Both the position numbers and the translations under genes were made by a program. A model generated the notes under the pieces. That model had not been told where the DNA came from, ran no database searches, and was given only the letters and a program-made list of their open reading frames with translations. A stretch of DNA of 7,776 nucleotides, taken from contig JAHFEI010000085.1 of assembly GCA_023248615.1 (NCBI GenBank), positions 1 through 7,776 of the forward strand. Reading direction: 5' to 3'. Within the stretch, counting starts at the first letter, position 1. The number at the start of each line of letters is the position of its first letter. Of this stretch, positions 1-6,300 are shown one piece after another. The stretch comes from Nitrospinales bacterium. Its GTDB lineage: Bacteria > Nitrospinota_A > UBA7883 > JACRGQ01.

Positions 1-112
1 GATGGTGGTAGAGTTGCTTGTTCCTGTTGCGATGGAGAAAGAAGTGCGTTTTGCGATACGCGAAGGCGGACGGACCGTCGGCGCGGGCGTCGTGACAGAA
101 ATAGTAGAGTAG
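1..112 (+). CDS. tuf: Elongation factor Tu, C-terminal end (partial)
   Basis: This is the last 36 codons of EF-Tu, the GTPase that carries aminoacyl-tRNA to the ribosomal A site; the 5' part lies outside the window. The reading frame starts at base 2 and ends with TAG at 110-112. The fragment is the end of the third (beta-barrel) domain and carries the conserved stretch RFAIREGGRTVGAGVV. The residues just before it (LLVPVAMEKEV) follow the usual family pattern with ordinary substitutions. The stop codon overlaps the AGGGA that precedes rpmG, and only four bases separate the two genes, so they are probably translated from one message. The fragment is too short to tell whether the genome has a second tuf copy. 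Confidence 0.96.
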   Translation, partial: MVVELLVPVAMEKEVRFAIREGGRTVGAGVVTEIVE

Positions 113-116
113 GGAT

Positions 117-269
117 ATGAGAGAGATAATAGGACTTCAGTGCGAGCCTTGCAAGAACAGGAACTATACGACGAAGCGCAACAAGAAGCTGAAGACGGGC
201 AAGATGGAAACGAAGAAGTACTGCCCGTTTTGCAGGGTCCATACGTTGCATAAGGAAGTAAAGGTATAA
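117..269 (+). CDS. rpmG: 50S ribosomal protein L33, zinc-binding type
   Basis: This 50-residue small basic protein of the large ribosomal subunit sits near the E site. It begins MREIIGLQCEPCKNRNY and ends HTLHKEVKV. Length and pattern are typical of L33. Four cysteines at residues 9, 12, 36 and 39 form two CxxC pairs (CEPC and CPFC), so this is the zinc-binding (C+) form, not the cysteine-free form induced under zinc limitation. No second L33 gene is visible here. The ATG at 117 follows the tuf stop closely; the only Shine-Dalgarno-like sequence, AGGGA at 111-115, is very close to the start, so translation may be coupled to tuf. A 21-base gap with no visible feature separates it from the tRNA gene. 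Confidence 0.96.
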   Translation: MREIIGLQCEPCKNRNYTTKRNKKLKTGKMETKKYCPFCRVHTLHKEVKV

Positions 270-290
270 CGGTACTTAGAATAAGGAAAT

Positions 291-367
291 AGGCCAGTAG
301 CTCCAACGGTTAGAGCACCGGACTCCAAATCCGGGTGTTGTGGGTTCGAATCCCTCCTGGCCTGCCA
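291..367 (+). tRNA. trnW: tRNA-Trp (anticodon CCA), CCA tail encoded
   Basis: The sequence folds into a complete cloverleaf. The acceptor stem AGGCCAG (291-297) pairs with CTGGCCT (357-363) over seven base pairs. The D stem is GCTC/GAGC (300-303 with 313-316). The anticodon stem CCGGA/TCCGG (318-322 with 330-334) encloses the loop CTCCAAA, with anticodon CCA at 325-327. The variable loop is 335-339. The T stem 340-344/352-356 encloses TTCGAAT. The discriminator base is G364 and the CCA end is encoded at 365-367. Anticodon CCA reads UGG, tryptophan. The T stem has one unpaired position, T341 opposite T355. The gene lies between rpmG and secE, its usual position in many bacteria, and must be cut out of the protein-coding transcript. 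Confidence 0.97.
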
Positions 368-381
368 GAGCAATACGAGGT

Positions 382-386
382 AGGAG
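382..386 (+). promoter_or_regulatory. Ribosome binding site that fixes the secE start
   Basis: AGGAG lies five bases before the GTG at 392. The same frame is open upstream into the tRNA gene, as far as a GTG at 335 in the variable loop, but a start there would lie inside a structured RNA. TTG codons at 398 and 401 are 11 and 14 bases from the site. GTG 392 is therefore the best start. Confidence 0.8.
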
Positions 387-391
387 AACAA

Positions 392-598
392 GTGGCATTG
401 TTGAAGGCGAATCCGATACAGGACGGTTTGCAGTTTTTGGCCGAGGCGAAAAATGAGCTACGGAAAGTCACGTGGCCATCGCGTAAGGAGACCACGGGGA
501 TAACCGGGGTCGTTATTTTTACTTGTTTTGTCATGTGCGTGTATCTCGGTATTGTGGATTGGGTACTTGCGGAAATAATTAAGTTCCTTATCAGGTAG
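392..598 (+). CDS. secE: Preprotein translocase subunit SecE
   Basis: SecE clamps SecY in the inner-membrane SecYEG translocon. From the GTG at 392 the protein has 68 residues, the short single-span form found in most bacteria; E. coli has a longer three-span form. Residues about 12-33 form the amphipathic cytoplasmic helix with the family signature NELRKVTWPSRKET, including Lys-Val-Thr-Trp-Pro at 25-29. Residues about 37-58 form one hydrophobic membrane span, followed by a short amphipathic tail ending KFLIR. It begins 24 bases after the tRNA and precedes nusG by 8 bases, the normal secE-nusG pairing. A longer frame reaching into the tRNA was rejected as a start. Confidence 0.93.
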   Translation: MALLKANPIQDGLQFLAEAKNELRKVTWPSRKETTGITGVVIFTCFVMCVYLGIVDWVLAEIIKFLIR

Positions 599-606
599 GT
601 GCATTG

Positions 607-1137
607 GTGGTTGATTTTAAGTGGTATGTGATACACACATACTCCGGTTACGAACACAAGGTGAAGGCCTCGCTTAAGGAGCAGTTTGCGATGCATAACA
701 TCAGCGACAAGCTTGGCGATATCCTGGTTCCTATGGAAGACGTAAAGGAGTTCCGCAGCGGCAAACAGAAGGTTGTGTCGAGGAAGTTTTTCCCCGGCTA
801 CGTCCTTATTCAGGTAGAGCTTAGCGACAGGGTGCTTGCGGCCATAAAAGAGGCGCCGCGTGTTACCGGCTTTCTTGGCGGCTCCACTCCGACTCCGCTT
901 TCCGACAAGGAAGTGAAGCAGTTGCTGGACCAACTTGCCGGGACGGTGGAGAAGCCGAGGCCAAAGGTCGCCTTTGCGGTTGGCGATTCGGTGCGTGTGG
1001 TAGATGGCCCGTTTACCCACTTCTCCGGAAGAGTGGAGGATGTAAACCCCGAGCGGGGCAAGGCGAAGCTGATGGTGTCCATATTCGGGCGTGCGACGCC
1101 GGTGGAACTGGATTTCCCACAAATAGAGAAGGTGTAA
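607..1137 (+). CDS. nusG: Transcription termination/antitermination factor NusG
   Basis: NusG binds RNA polymerase at the beta' clamp and beta protrusion or gate loop, modulates pausing, and links polymerase to Rho or to ribosomal protein S10. From the GTG at 607 it has 176 residues. Residues about 4-110 are the NGN domain, with WYVIHTYSGYE near the start and the conserved RKFFPGYVLIQ at 59-69. A proline-containing linker (EKPRPK) follows. The KOW domain, about 124-176, has GDSVRVVDGPF and ends SIFGRATPVELDFPQIEKV. The start is uncertain by one codon: TTG at 604 is also in frame. GTG is preferred because it is a stronger start codon and sits five bases after AGGTG (597-601). The gap to rplK is three bases. 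Confidence 0.95.
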   Translation: MVDFKWYVIHTYSGYEHKVKASLKEQFAMHNISDKLGDILVPMEDVKEFRSGKQKVVSRKFFPGYVLIQVELSDRVLAAIKEAPRVTGFLGGSTPTPLSDKEVKQLLDQLAGTVEKPRPKVAFAVGDSVRVVDGPFTHFSGRVEDVNPERGKAKLMVSIFGRATPVELDFPQIEKV

Positions 1138-1140
1138 GGT

Positions 1141-1569
1141 ATGGCTGTAAAAGAGATAAAAGCGAAGATAAAGTTGCAGGTTCCGGCAGGTGCGGCAAAC
1201 CCGGCTCCTCCGGTAGGCCCGGCGCTTGGTCAGCACGGCGTGAACATCATGCAGTTCTGCAAGCAGTTCAACGAGGCCACGCAGGGCAAAGAGGGACTGA
1301 TAATCCCCGTTGTCATTACGGTCTATGTTGACAAGAGTTTCACGTTCATAACCAAATCGCCTCCAGCTTCGGTACTGTTGAAGCGCGCAGCGGGCATCGT
1401 GAAAGGTTCCCCCGAACCGCACAAGATAAAAGTGGGCAAGGTTACGAAGGCCCAGGTGCGCGAGATAGCCCAGTTGAAGTTTGCGGATTTGAACGCGGCA
1501 ACGATTGAGGCGGCCTCCCGTAGCATAGAAGGGACAGCCCGCAACATGGGCATTCTGGTGGAGGGCTGA
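1141..1569 (+). CDS. rplK: 50S ribosomal protein L11
   Basis: L11 forms the base of the factor-binding stalk with L10 and 23S rRNA helices 43-44. It is needed for RelA-dependent sensing of uncharged tRNA. At 142 residues it has the usual length. The N-terminal domain, about 1-70, carries the proline-rich helix region PAPPVGPALGQHGVNIMQF, the site of thiostrepton-class antibiotic contacts and of PrmA-methylated lysines in relatives. The C-terminal rRNA-binding domain, about 75-142, ends with the signature SIEGTARNMGI. AAGG at 1129-1132, inside the end of nusG, lies eight bases before the ATG. Seven of its 13 isoleucine codons are ATA. The gap to rplA is two bases. Confidence 0.98.
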   Translation: MAVKEIKAKIKLQVPAGAANPAPPVGPALGQHGVNIMQFCKQFNEATQGKEGLIIPVVITVYVDKSFTFITKSPPASVLLKRAAGIVKGSPEPHKIKVGKVTKAQVREIAQLKFADLNAATIEAASRSIEGTARNMGILVEG

Positions 1570-1571
1570 CA

Positions 1572-2273
1572 ATGGTAAAACTTACGAAGAACAGGAAGGT
1601 CGCAGTCGCCAAGGTGGCGCCGAAGAAGTACAAGCTGGAAGACGCGGTTGGGCTGGTAAAGCAGGCCAAGTTTGCCAAGTTTGACGAGTCGGTAGATATC
1701 GCCATCCGGCTGGGCATCGATCCTGCCAAGGCAGACCAGATGGTGCGCGGGAGCGTTGTGCTTCCTGGCGGCACCGGCAGGAAAGTTCGCATAGTGGTGT
1801 TCGCCAAGGGCGAGAAGGATATGGAGGCCAAGAACGCCGGAGCCGATTTTGTAGGCGCCGATGACTTGGTTGCCAAGATACAGGGCGGGTGGCTGGATTT
1901 CGACGTGGCGGTTGCCACGCCGGACATGATGGGTTCCGTCGGTAAGGTTGGTAAGGTGCTTGGGCCCCGCGGCCTTATGCCGAATCCCAAGTCCGGCACA
2001 GTCACTTTCGACGTTGCCAACGCGATAAAAGAGATACGTTCCGGCAAGGTGGAGTTTCGTGTTGATAAGGGCGGCGTTGTGCATGCCCCTATCGGCAAGG
2101 CGAGCTTCGATGTCCAGGCGCTTTTGAAAAACGCCAGGGCTTTGCTGGAAACTATAGTTAGGATGAAGCCGTCCACTGCGAAGGGGACGTACGTCAAGAG
2201 CATTACCCTCTCCACGACCATGGGGCCGGGAATAAAGATTGACGAGTCCGTTGTCGCCGATATGGTCAATTAG
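1572..2273 (+). CDS. rplA: 50S ribosomal protein L1
   Basis: L1 forms the mobile stalk that guides deacylated tRNA out of the E site, and in many bacteria it represses translation of its own rplKA message. The protein has 233 residues, typical length. Domain I is formed by the two ends: FDESVDIAIRLGID at 37-50 and STTMGPG at 214-220 are the conserved rRNA-binding patches. Domain II (about 68-160) contains VLGPRGLMPNPKSGTV, the family signature, near 129-144. At 64-69 the usual LPHGTG reads LPGGTG, a mild variation. The GGAGGG at 1559-1564, six to seven bases before the ATG, lies inside the last codons of rplK, implying coupled translation. No separate L1 operator can be recognised in the tiny gaps around rplK. 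Confidence 0.98.
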   Translation: MVKLTKNRKVAVAKVAPKKYKLEDAVGLVKQAKFAKFDESVDIAIRLGIDPAKADQMVRGSVVLPGGTGRKVRIVVFAKGEKDMEAKNAGADFVGADDLVAKIQGGWLDFDVAVATPDMMGSVGKVGKVLGPRGLMPNPKSGTVTFDVANAIKEIRSGKVEFRVDKGGVVHAPIGKASFDVQALLKNARALLETIVRMKPSTAKGTYVKSITLSTTMGPGIKIDESVVADMVN

Positions 2274-2287
2274 GTGAGGATGGTAAT

Positions 2288-3211
2288 ATGGCTACGGCAT
2301 TAAAAGAGAAGCAGGTTTCAGAGCTACACGAGATGTTCGGTCGCGCCCAGAGCGTGGTACAGGTCGAATACCGCGGCGTGAAAGCCGGGGATATGGACGT
2401 GATACGCGCCCGTTTGCGCGCAGAGAACGTGGAAATGAAAGTCGCCAAAAACCGGTTGGCAAAGCTTGGTTCCAAGGGGACGGCGTTTGAGCCGATAGCC
2501 GCCAAGCTCGTCGGCCCGGTATCGCTTGCGTTCGGCTATGGTAGCCAGACTGCGGCGGCCAAAATTCTTTCCGGGCTGTGCAAGGGCACCAAGGAGCTGA
2601 AAATTATCGGCGGCGTTATTGATGGGTCGTACTACGGCGCGGAACAGTTGAACGCCATAGCGAACCTTCCCGGCAAGGACGTGCTTCGGTCTATGTTCCT
2701 TAGCGCATTGCAGGGCGGTCCCAGAAATTTTGTATCAGTGTTGAATGGCGCATTAGGCAAGTTTGTTTATCTTCTTGCCGCGCTTAAGGATGTAAAAGAA
2801 AAGAAACCGGAATCCATAGGAGGTCAGGAAATGTCAAGCGTAACTTCAGAAGATGTAAAAAATTATCTCAACAGCCTTTCGGTACTCAAGTTGGTAGAAC
2901 TTACCAAGGAACTTGAAGACGCATGGGGCGTTACTGCGGCTGCTCCCGTAGCGGCGGCTACTGCTCCTGTTGCTGTTGCCGCCGAAGCGGCTGCCGAACA
3001 GACCGAGTTTACCGTAGTGCTGAAAGCGGCTGGCGACAAGAAAATACAGGTGATCAAGGTTGTCCGGGAAGCAACGGCACTTGGCCTTAAAGAGGCGAAA
3101 GACCTGGTTGACGGCGCTCCGAAGACCCTTAAAGAGAAGATCAGCAAGGACGAAGCAGCCGCACTGAAGGCGAAGCTGGAAGAGGCCGGGGCCACTGTTG
3201 AGATCAAATAA
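2288..3211 (+). CDS. rplJ: Ribosomal protein L10, in frame with and continuing into L7/L12
   Basis: L10 anchors the L7/L12 stalk to the ribosome. Residues 1 to about 130 are the globular rRNA-binding domain, with the conserved RGVKAGDMDVIRARLR at 29-44 and KVAKNRLAKL at 51-60. Residues about 131-173 form the C-terminal helix that binds L7/L12 dimers, ending GKFVYLLAALKDVKEKK. L10 normally stops about here, at 165-175 residues. In this window there is no stop: the frame continues PESIGGQE into Met182, the start of L7/L12, and ends at 3211 for a predicted 307-residue product. The ATG at 2288 follows GAGG (2276-2279) by eight bases. The gap to rplA is only 14 bases, so no L10 leader structure fits there. 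A TAG at 2817-2819 lies one frame off and looks like the lost stop; a one-base error or mutation would explain the fusion. L10 identity is certain; whether the fusion is real is not. Confidence 0.9.
   Translation: MATALKEKQVSELHEMFGRAQSVVQVEYRGVKAGDMDVIRARLRAENVEMKVAKNRLAKLGSKGTAFEPIAAKLVGPVSLAFGYGSQTAAAKILSGLCKGTKELKIIGGVIDGSYYGAEQLNAIANLPGKDVLRSMFLSALQGGPRNFVSVLNGALGKFVYLLAALKDVKEKKPESIGGQEMSSVTSEDVKNYLNSLSVLKLVELTKELEDAWGVTAAAPVAAATAPVAVAAEAAAEQTEFTVVLKAAGDKKIQVIKVVREATALGLKEAKDLVDGAPKTLKEKISKDEAAALKAKLEEAGATVEIK
2818..2824 (+). promoter_or_regulatory. Strong internal ribosome binding site for rplL
   Basis: AGGAGGT is a near-perfect anti-16S complement, six bases before the ATG at 2831. 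It sits inside the open L10 frame and is the best such site in the window. It indicates that free L7/L12 is initiated independently of L10, as needed for its several-fold excess. It overlaps the out-of-frame TAG at 2817-2819. Confidence 0.88.
2831..3211 (+). CDS. rplL: 50S ribosomal protein L7/L12
   Basis: L7/L12 is the multi-copy stalk protein that recruits translational GTPases and stimulates GTP hydrolysis. From the ATG at 2831 it has 126 residues, normal length. Residues 1 to about 34 are the dimerising N-terminal helices that bind L10 (MSSVTSEDVKNYLNSLSVLK). Residues about 35-57 are the flexible alanine/proline/valine hinge. Residues about 58-126 are the globular domain, with KIQVIKVVREATALGLKEAK at 71-90, the factor-contacting helix pair, followed by DLVDGAPKTLKE and the ending GATVEIK. 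The start is supported by the internal binding site six bases upstream. It lies in the same frame as rplJ with no intervening stop, so it may be made both free and fused to L10. The stop codon lies within a hairpin spanning the gene end. Confidence 0.96.
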   Translation: MSSVTSEDVKNYLNSLSVLKLVELTKELEDAWGVTAAAPVAAATAPVAVAAEAAAEQTEFTVVLKAAGDKKIQVIKVVREATALGLKEAKDLVDGAPKTLKEKISKDEAAALKAKLEEAGATVEIK

Positions 3212-3232
3212 TACGGGGGTCCGTATTGTTTG
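3205..3232 (+). promoter_or_regulatory. Hairpin over the rplL stop: candidate attenuator or RNase processing site
   Basis: Bases 3205-3216 pair with 3221-3232 around the loop GGGT. The core is the perfect repeat AATACGG/CCGTATT; outside it are one T-G pair and four more Watson-Crick pairs, giving 12 pairs. The stem includes the rplL TAA. No run of T follows the stem except the GTTTG inside it, so it is not a textbook strong terminator. In E. coli the rplL-rpoB gap holds a partial terminator and an RNase III site that lower rpoBC expression relative to the ribosomal proteins; a similar role here is inference. Confidence 0.6.
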
Positions 3233-3246
3233 TCTCGGGCTAGCTG

Positions 3247-3279
3247 CGCGTGTTGACGCCGATGGTGTGCGTCCACGCG
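3247..3279 (+). promoter_or_regulatory. Second hairpin in the rplL-rpoB gap
   Basis: CGCGTG (3247-3252) pairs with CACGCG (3274-3279). After a TT bulge, GACGC (3255-3259) pairs with GCGTC (3269-3273) around a nine-base loop. This gives 11 GC-rich pairs just 14 bases after the first hairpin. No T-run follows. A bulged double-stranded stem of this kind could be an RNA-processing target or an element lowering read-through into rpoB; neither role is shown by the sequence alone. The rest of the gap up to the rpoB binding site shows only an A-run at 3291-3296. Confidence 0.55.
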
Positions 3280-3319
3280 TCGTTTACTGTAAAAAACCGT
3301 TGCCGGGAGGCGTGTGCTG

Positions 3320-6300
3320 ATGTCTAACAAAGAATATTCGCCTGGAAAAACCGTAATAAAGAGGAAGAGCTTCTCGCGGATACCTAAGGTGCTTGAGATG
3401 CCGAACCTGCTGGAACTCCAGCTCCGTTCGTACGATGCGCTGATTCAGGCCGGTGTTAAGCCCAGCGATCGGGAAAGCAAGGGCCTGGAGGAAGTGCTCC
3501 GCTCCATATTCCCGATGACCAACTACAAGGGCGAGGCCACCCTTGAGTACATCGGATACGAGCTTGGCACCTGGATTTGCAGATGCGGCGAATACAAGGG
3601 ACTAGGTGGTTCCGGGCTTATTTGTGAAAAGTGCAAAAAAGAAGTACATCACAAGCCCAAATACACGGTAGAGGAATGCCGGCAGCGCGGCGTGACTTTT
3701 GCTGACCCTCTCAAAATTATCGTACGGCTTATCCTCAAGGAAAAAGACGAAGCCACCGGGAACATGGAAATCCGGGAAATCAAGGAACAGAAAATATACC
3801 TGGGCGAACTCCCGCTCATGACGGAAGTCGGAACGTTCATCATCAACGGTACGGAACGCGTAATTGTGAGCCAGCTTCACCGCTCCCCCGGCGTTTTCTT
3901 CATAAGGGAGAAGGGCAAGGGGATACATCTGGGTAAGATGGTTTACTCGGCGCGTATTATTCCCCACCGCGGTTCATGGCTGGATTTTGAGTTCGACACA
4001 AAAGAAGTTTGCCATGTGCGCATAGACCGCAGGAAGAAATTCCCGGTCTCCATATTGCTCAAGGCGCTTGGCTTTAGCACCAACGAGTTGTTGGCGCGCT
4101 TCTATAGTTTCCAGCCGATAAGCTACAATCCGGAAACCAACGAGTATTTCACCGCCATCACCGAATCCATCCACAGCCTTCCCTATAAGCCGGTTAACGA
4201 CATCATCGACCCGAAGAGCAAGGAAGTGCTGGTGAAGGCGGAAAGGAAATTTACCAAGGGCGCTGCGCGGAAGTGCATTTCCGCCGGGATAAAGCAGTTC
4301 AAAATTGACCATTCCCAGCTCATGAACGAGTTTATAGCGCAGGACATAATAAACGAGGCTACTGGTGAAGTTTTGCTAGAAGTTAACGCCCAGTTCGATG
4401 ACGCTGCAGAGGACGCCGTCCGCAAAAACAAAATAAAGAACTTCGAGGTGCTTGCGATAGACGACCAGTTGCGCGACACCTCGTTCCGCGATACCGTGGC
4501 GAGCGATGGGCTGGAATCGTCCGGCGAGGCGTTACGGGAGATATATAAGAGGATGCGCCCGGGCGATCCGCCAACGGTTGAGTCCGTGAAGGCATTCTTC
4601 CACAACCTTTTCTTCAACGAGAAGAGGTACGACCTGAGCGAAGTCGGTCGTAAGAAGCTGAACGAAAAACTGAACCTCAACACCCCTCCGGACCAGCGGC
4701 TTTTAACCAAAGACGATATGCTGGCCACGGTGAAGTACCTGTTCGACCTTCGCAGGGGGTTAGGCTCCAGGGACGATATCGACCATTTGGGAAATCGGCG
4801 CATACGCGCAGTAGGCGAATCTGTTGCGGCGCAGTTCCGTGTCGGCATGGTTCGCATGGAAAAGGCAATAGTAGAGCGGATGAACATAATGGATCTTGCC
4901 GCCTGCATGCCGCACGACCTTATCAACTCAAAACCTGTAACGGCCGCGATAAAGGAGTTTTACGGTTCGTCCCAGCTTTCCCAGTTTATGGACGAAACCA
5001 ACCCCTTGTCGGCCCTTACCCACAAACGCCGCCTTTCATCGCTTGGACCAGGCGGTTTGGCGCGTGAACGAGCTGGCTTCGAAGTGCGCGACGTTCATCC
5101 CACCCACTACGGGCGGGTATGTCCCGTCGAAACGCCGGAAGGCCCGAACATCGGCCTTATCGCGTCGCTTTCCACTTTTGCAAAGGTGAACAAGTACGGT
5201 TTTATCGAAAGCCCCTACAGGAGGGTTGCGAAAAGCCATGTGTTGGATGAAGTGGATTACCACACCGCCACAGACGAGTACAAATACCACATAGCACAGG
5301 CAAATGCCGTGCTGGATGCGAAGGGCTATTTCGTCAATGAAAACGTCATCGCCCGGTACGAAGGTGAAGTGCTTTCCGTCCCACGCGAAAAGATAGAGTA
5401 CATGGACGTATCCCCCAACCAGTTGTTCTCGGTTGCGGCGGCGCTGATACCGTTTTTGGAAAACGACGACGCGAACCGCGCACTCATGGGATCCAACATG
5501 CAACGCCAGGCAGTGCCGTCCATAAGGACAGAGGCCCCGCTCGTTGGCACCGGCATGGAGAGAGTGGCCGCCCGGTACGCCGGAGCGCTCATAATCGCCC
5601 GGCACGACGGCGAAGTAATAAGCTGCGATTCGCGCCGCATCGTTGTCCGTGTGCTGAACAAGCAGGTTCGCGACGGTTACGGGACTAAGGTGGATATTTA
5701 TGCGCTTACGAAGTTCGGCAGGTCTAACCAAAATACCTGCATAAACCAAAAGCCTTTGGTGGTTCCGGGACAAAAGGTAAAAAAAGGGGATGTGCTGGCG
5801 GACGGGCAGTCCACAGACCGTGGCGAACTGGCGCTGGGCCGCAACCTGCTGGTTGCGTTCATGCCATGGCGCGGATACAACTTTGAGGACGCCATCGTCA
5901 TCTCCGAGAACATAATCAAGAAGGATTGCTTCACCTCCGTCCATATTGAGGAGTTTGAGGTAGAAGCGCGCGACACCAAGTACGGCAAGGAAGAAATAAC
6001 CAGAGACGTGCCTGGCCTGAGCGAAGAAGCCCTTCGCAATATAGACGAAAGCGGCATCGTACGGATGGGCGCCAAGGTGAAGCCGGGCGACATACTGGTC
6101 TGCAAGCTTACCCCCAAGGGCGAGACTTTGCTTTCACCCGAAGAGAAGCTTTTGAAAGCTATATTCGGAGAGAAGGCCGGAAACGTGATGGATACATCCT
6201 TCCGCGTTTCGCCAGGAGTCGAAGGGATAGTCGTTGATGTCAGGATATTCTCCTGTAGCGGGGCAGAGAAAGATGCCCGCGCACTGGTGATAGAAGCGGA

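Noticed and set aside
246..282. Possible promoter before tRNA-Trp: TTGCAT and TAGAAT
   Set aside because: The TAGAAT at 277-282 is acceptable as a -10, but the spacer to TTGCAT is about 25 bases and no better -35 is present.
335..391. Upstream extension of secE to a GTG at 335, giving 87 residues
   Set aside because: The extension begins inside the tRNA-Trp variable loop and covers its T arm and acceptor stem; the binding site at 382-386 points to GTG 392.
310..1572. Long open frame of 420 codons on the minus strand opposite secE, nusG and rplK
   Set aside because: It overlaps the tRNA and three recognised genes, shows no family resemblance, and is explained by codon bias of the + strand genes. 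Other minus-strand frames were rejected on the same grounds.
3205..3232. Hairpin as a full intrinsic terminator ending the ribosomal protein message
   Set aside because: No T-run follows the stem, and rpoB immediately downstream has no visible promoter of its own, so complete termination is unlikely.
3253..3290. Possible rpoB promoter: TTGACG with TTTACT or TACTGT
   Set aside because: TTGACG at 3253-3258 resembles a -35, but the nearest AT-rich hexamer is about 24 bases away and TTGACG lies within the second hairpin.
4964..5044. Rifampicin resistance mutation in rpoB
   Set aside because: The contact residues Gln555, Asp558, His568, Arg571 and Ser573 all match the sensitive E. coli form; the nearby differences are ordinary family variation.
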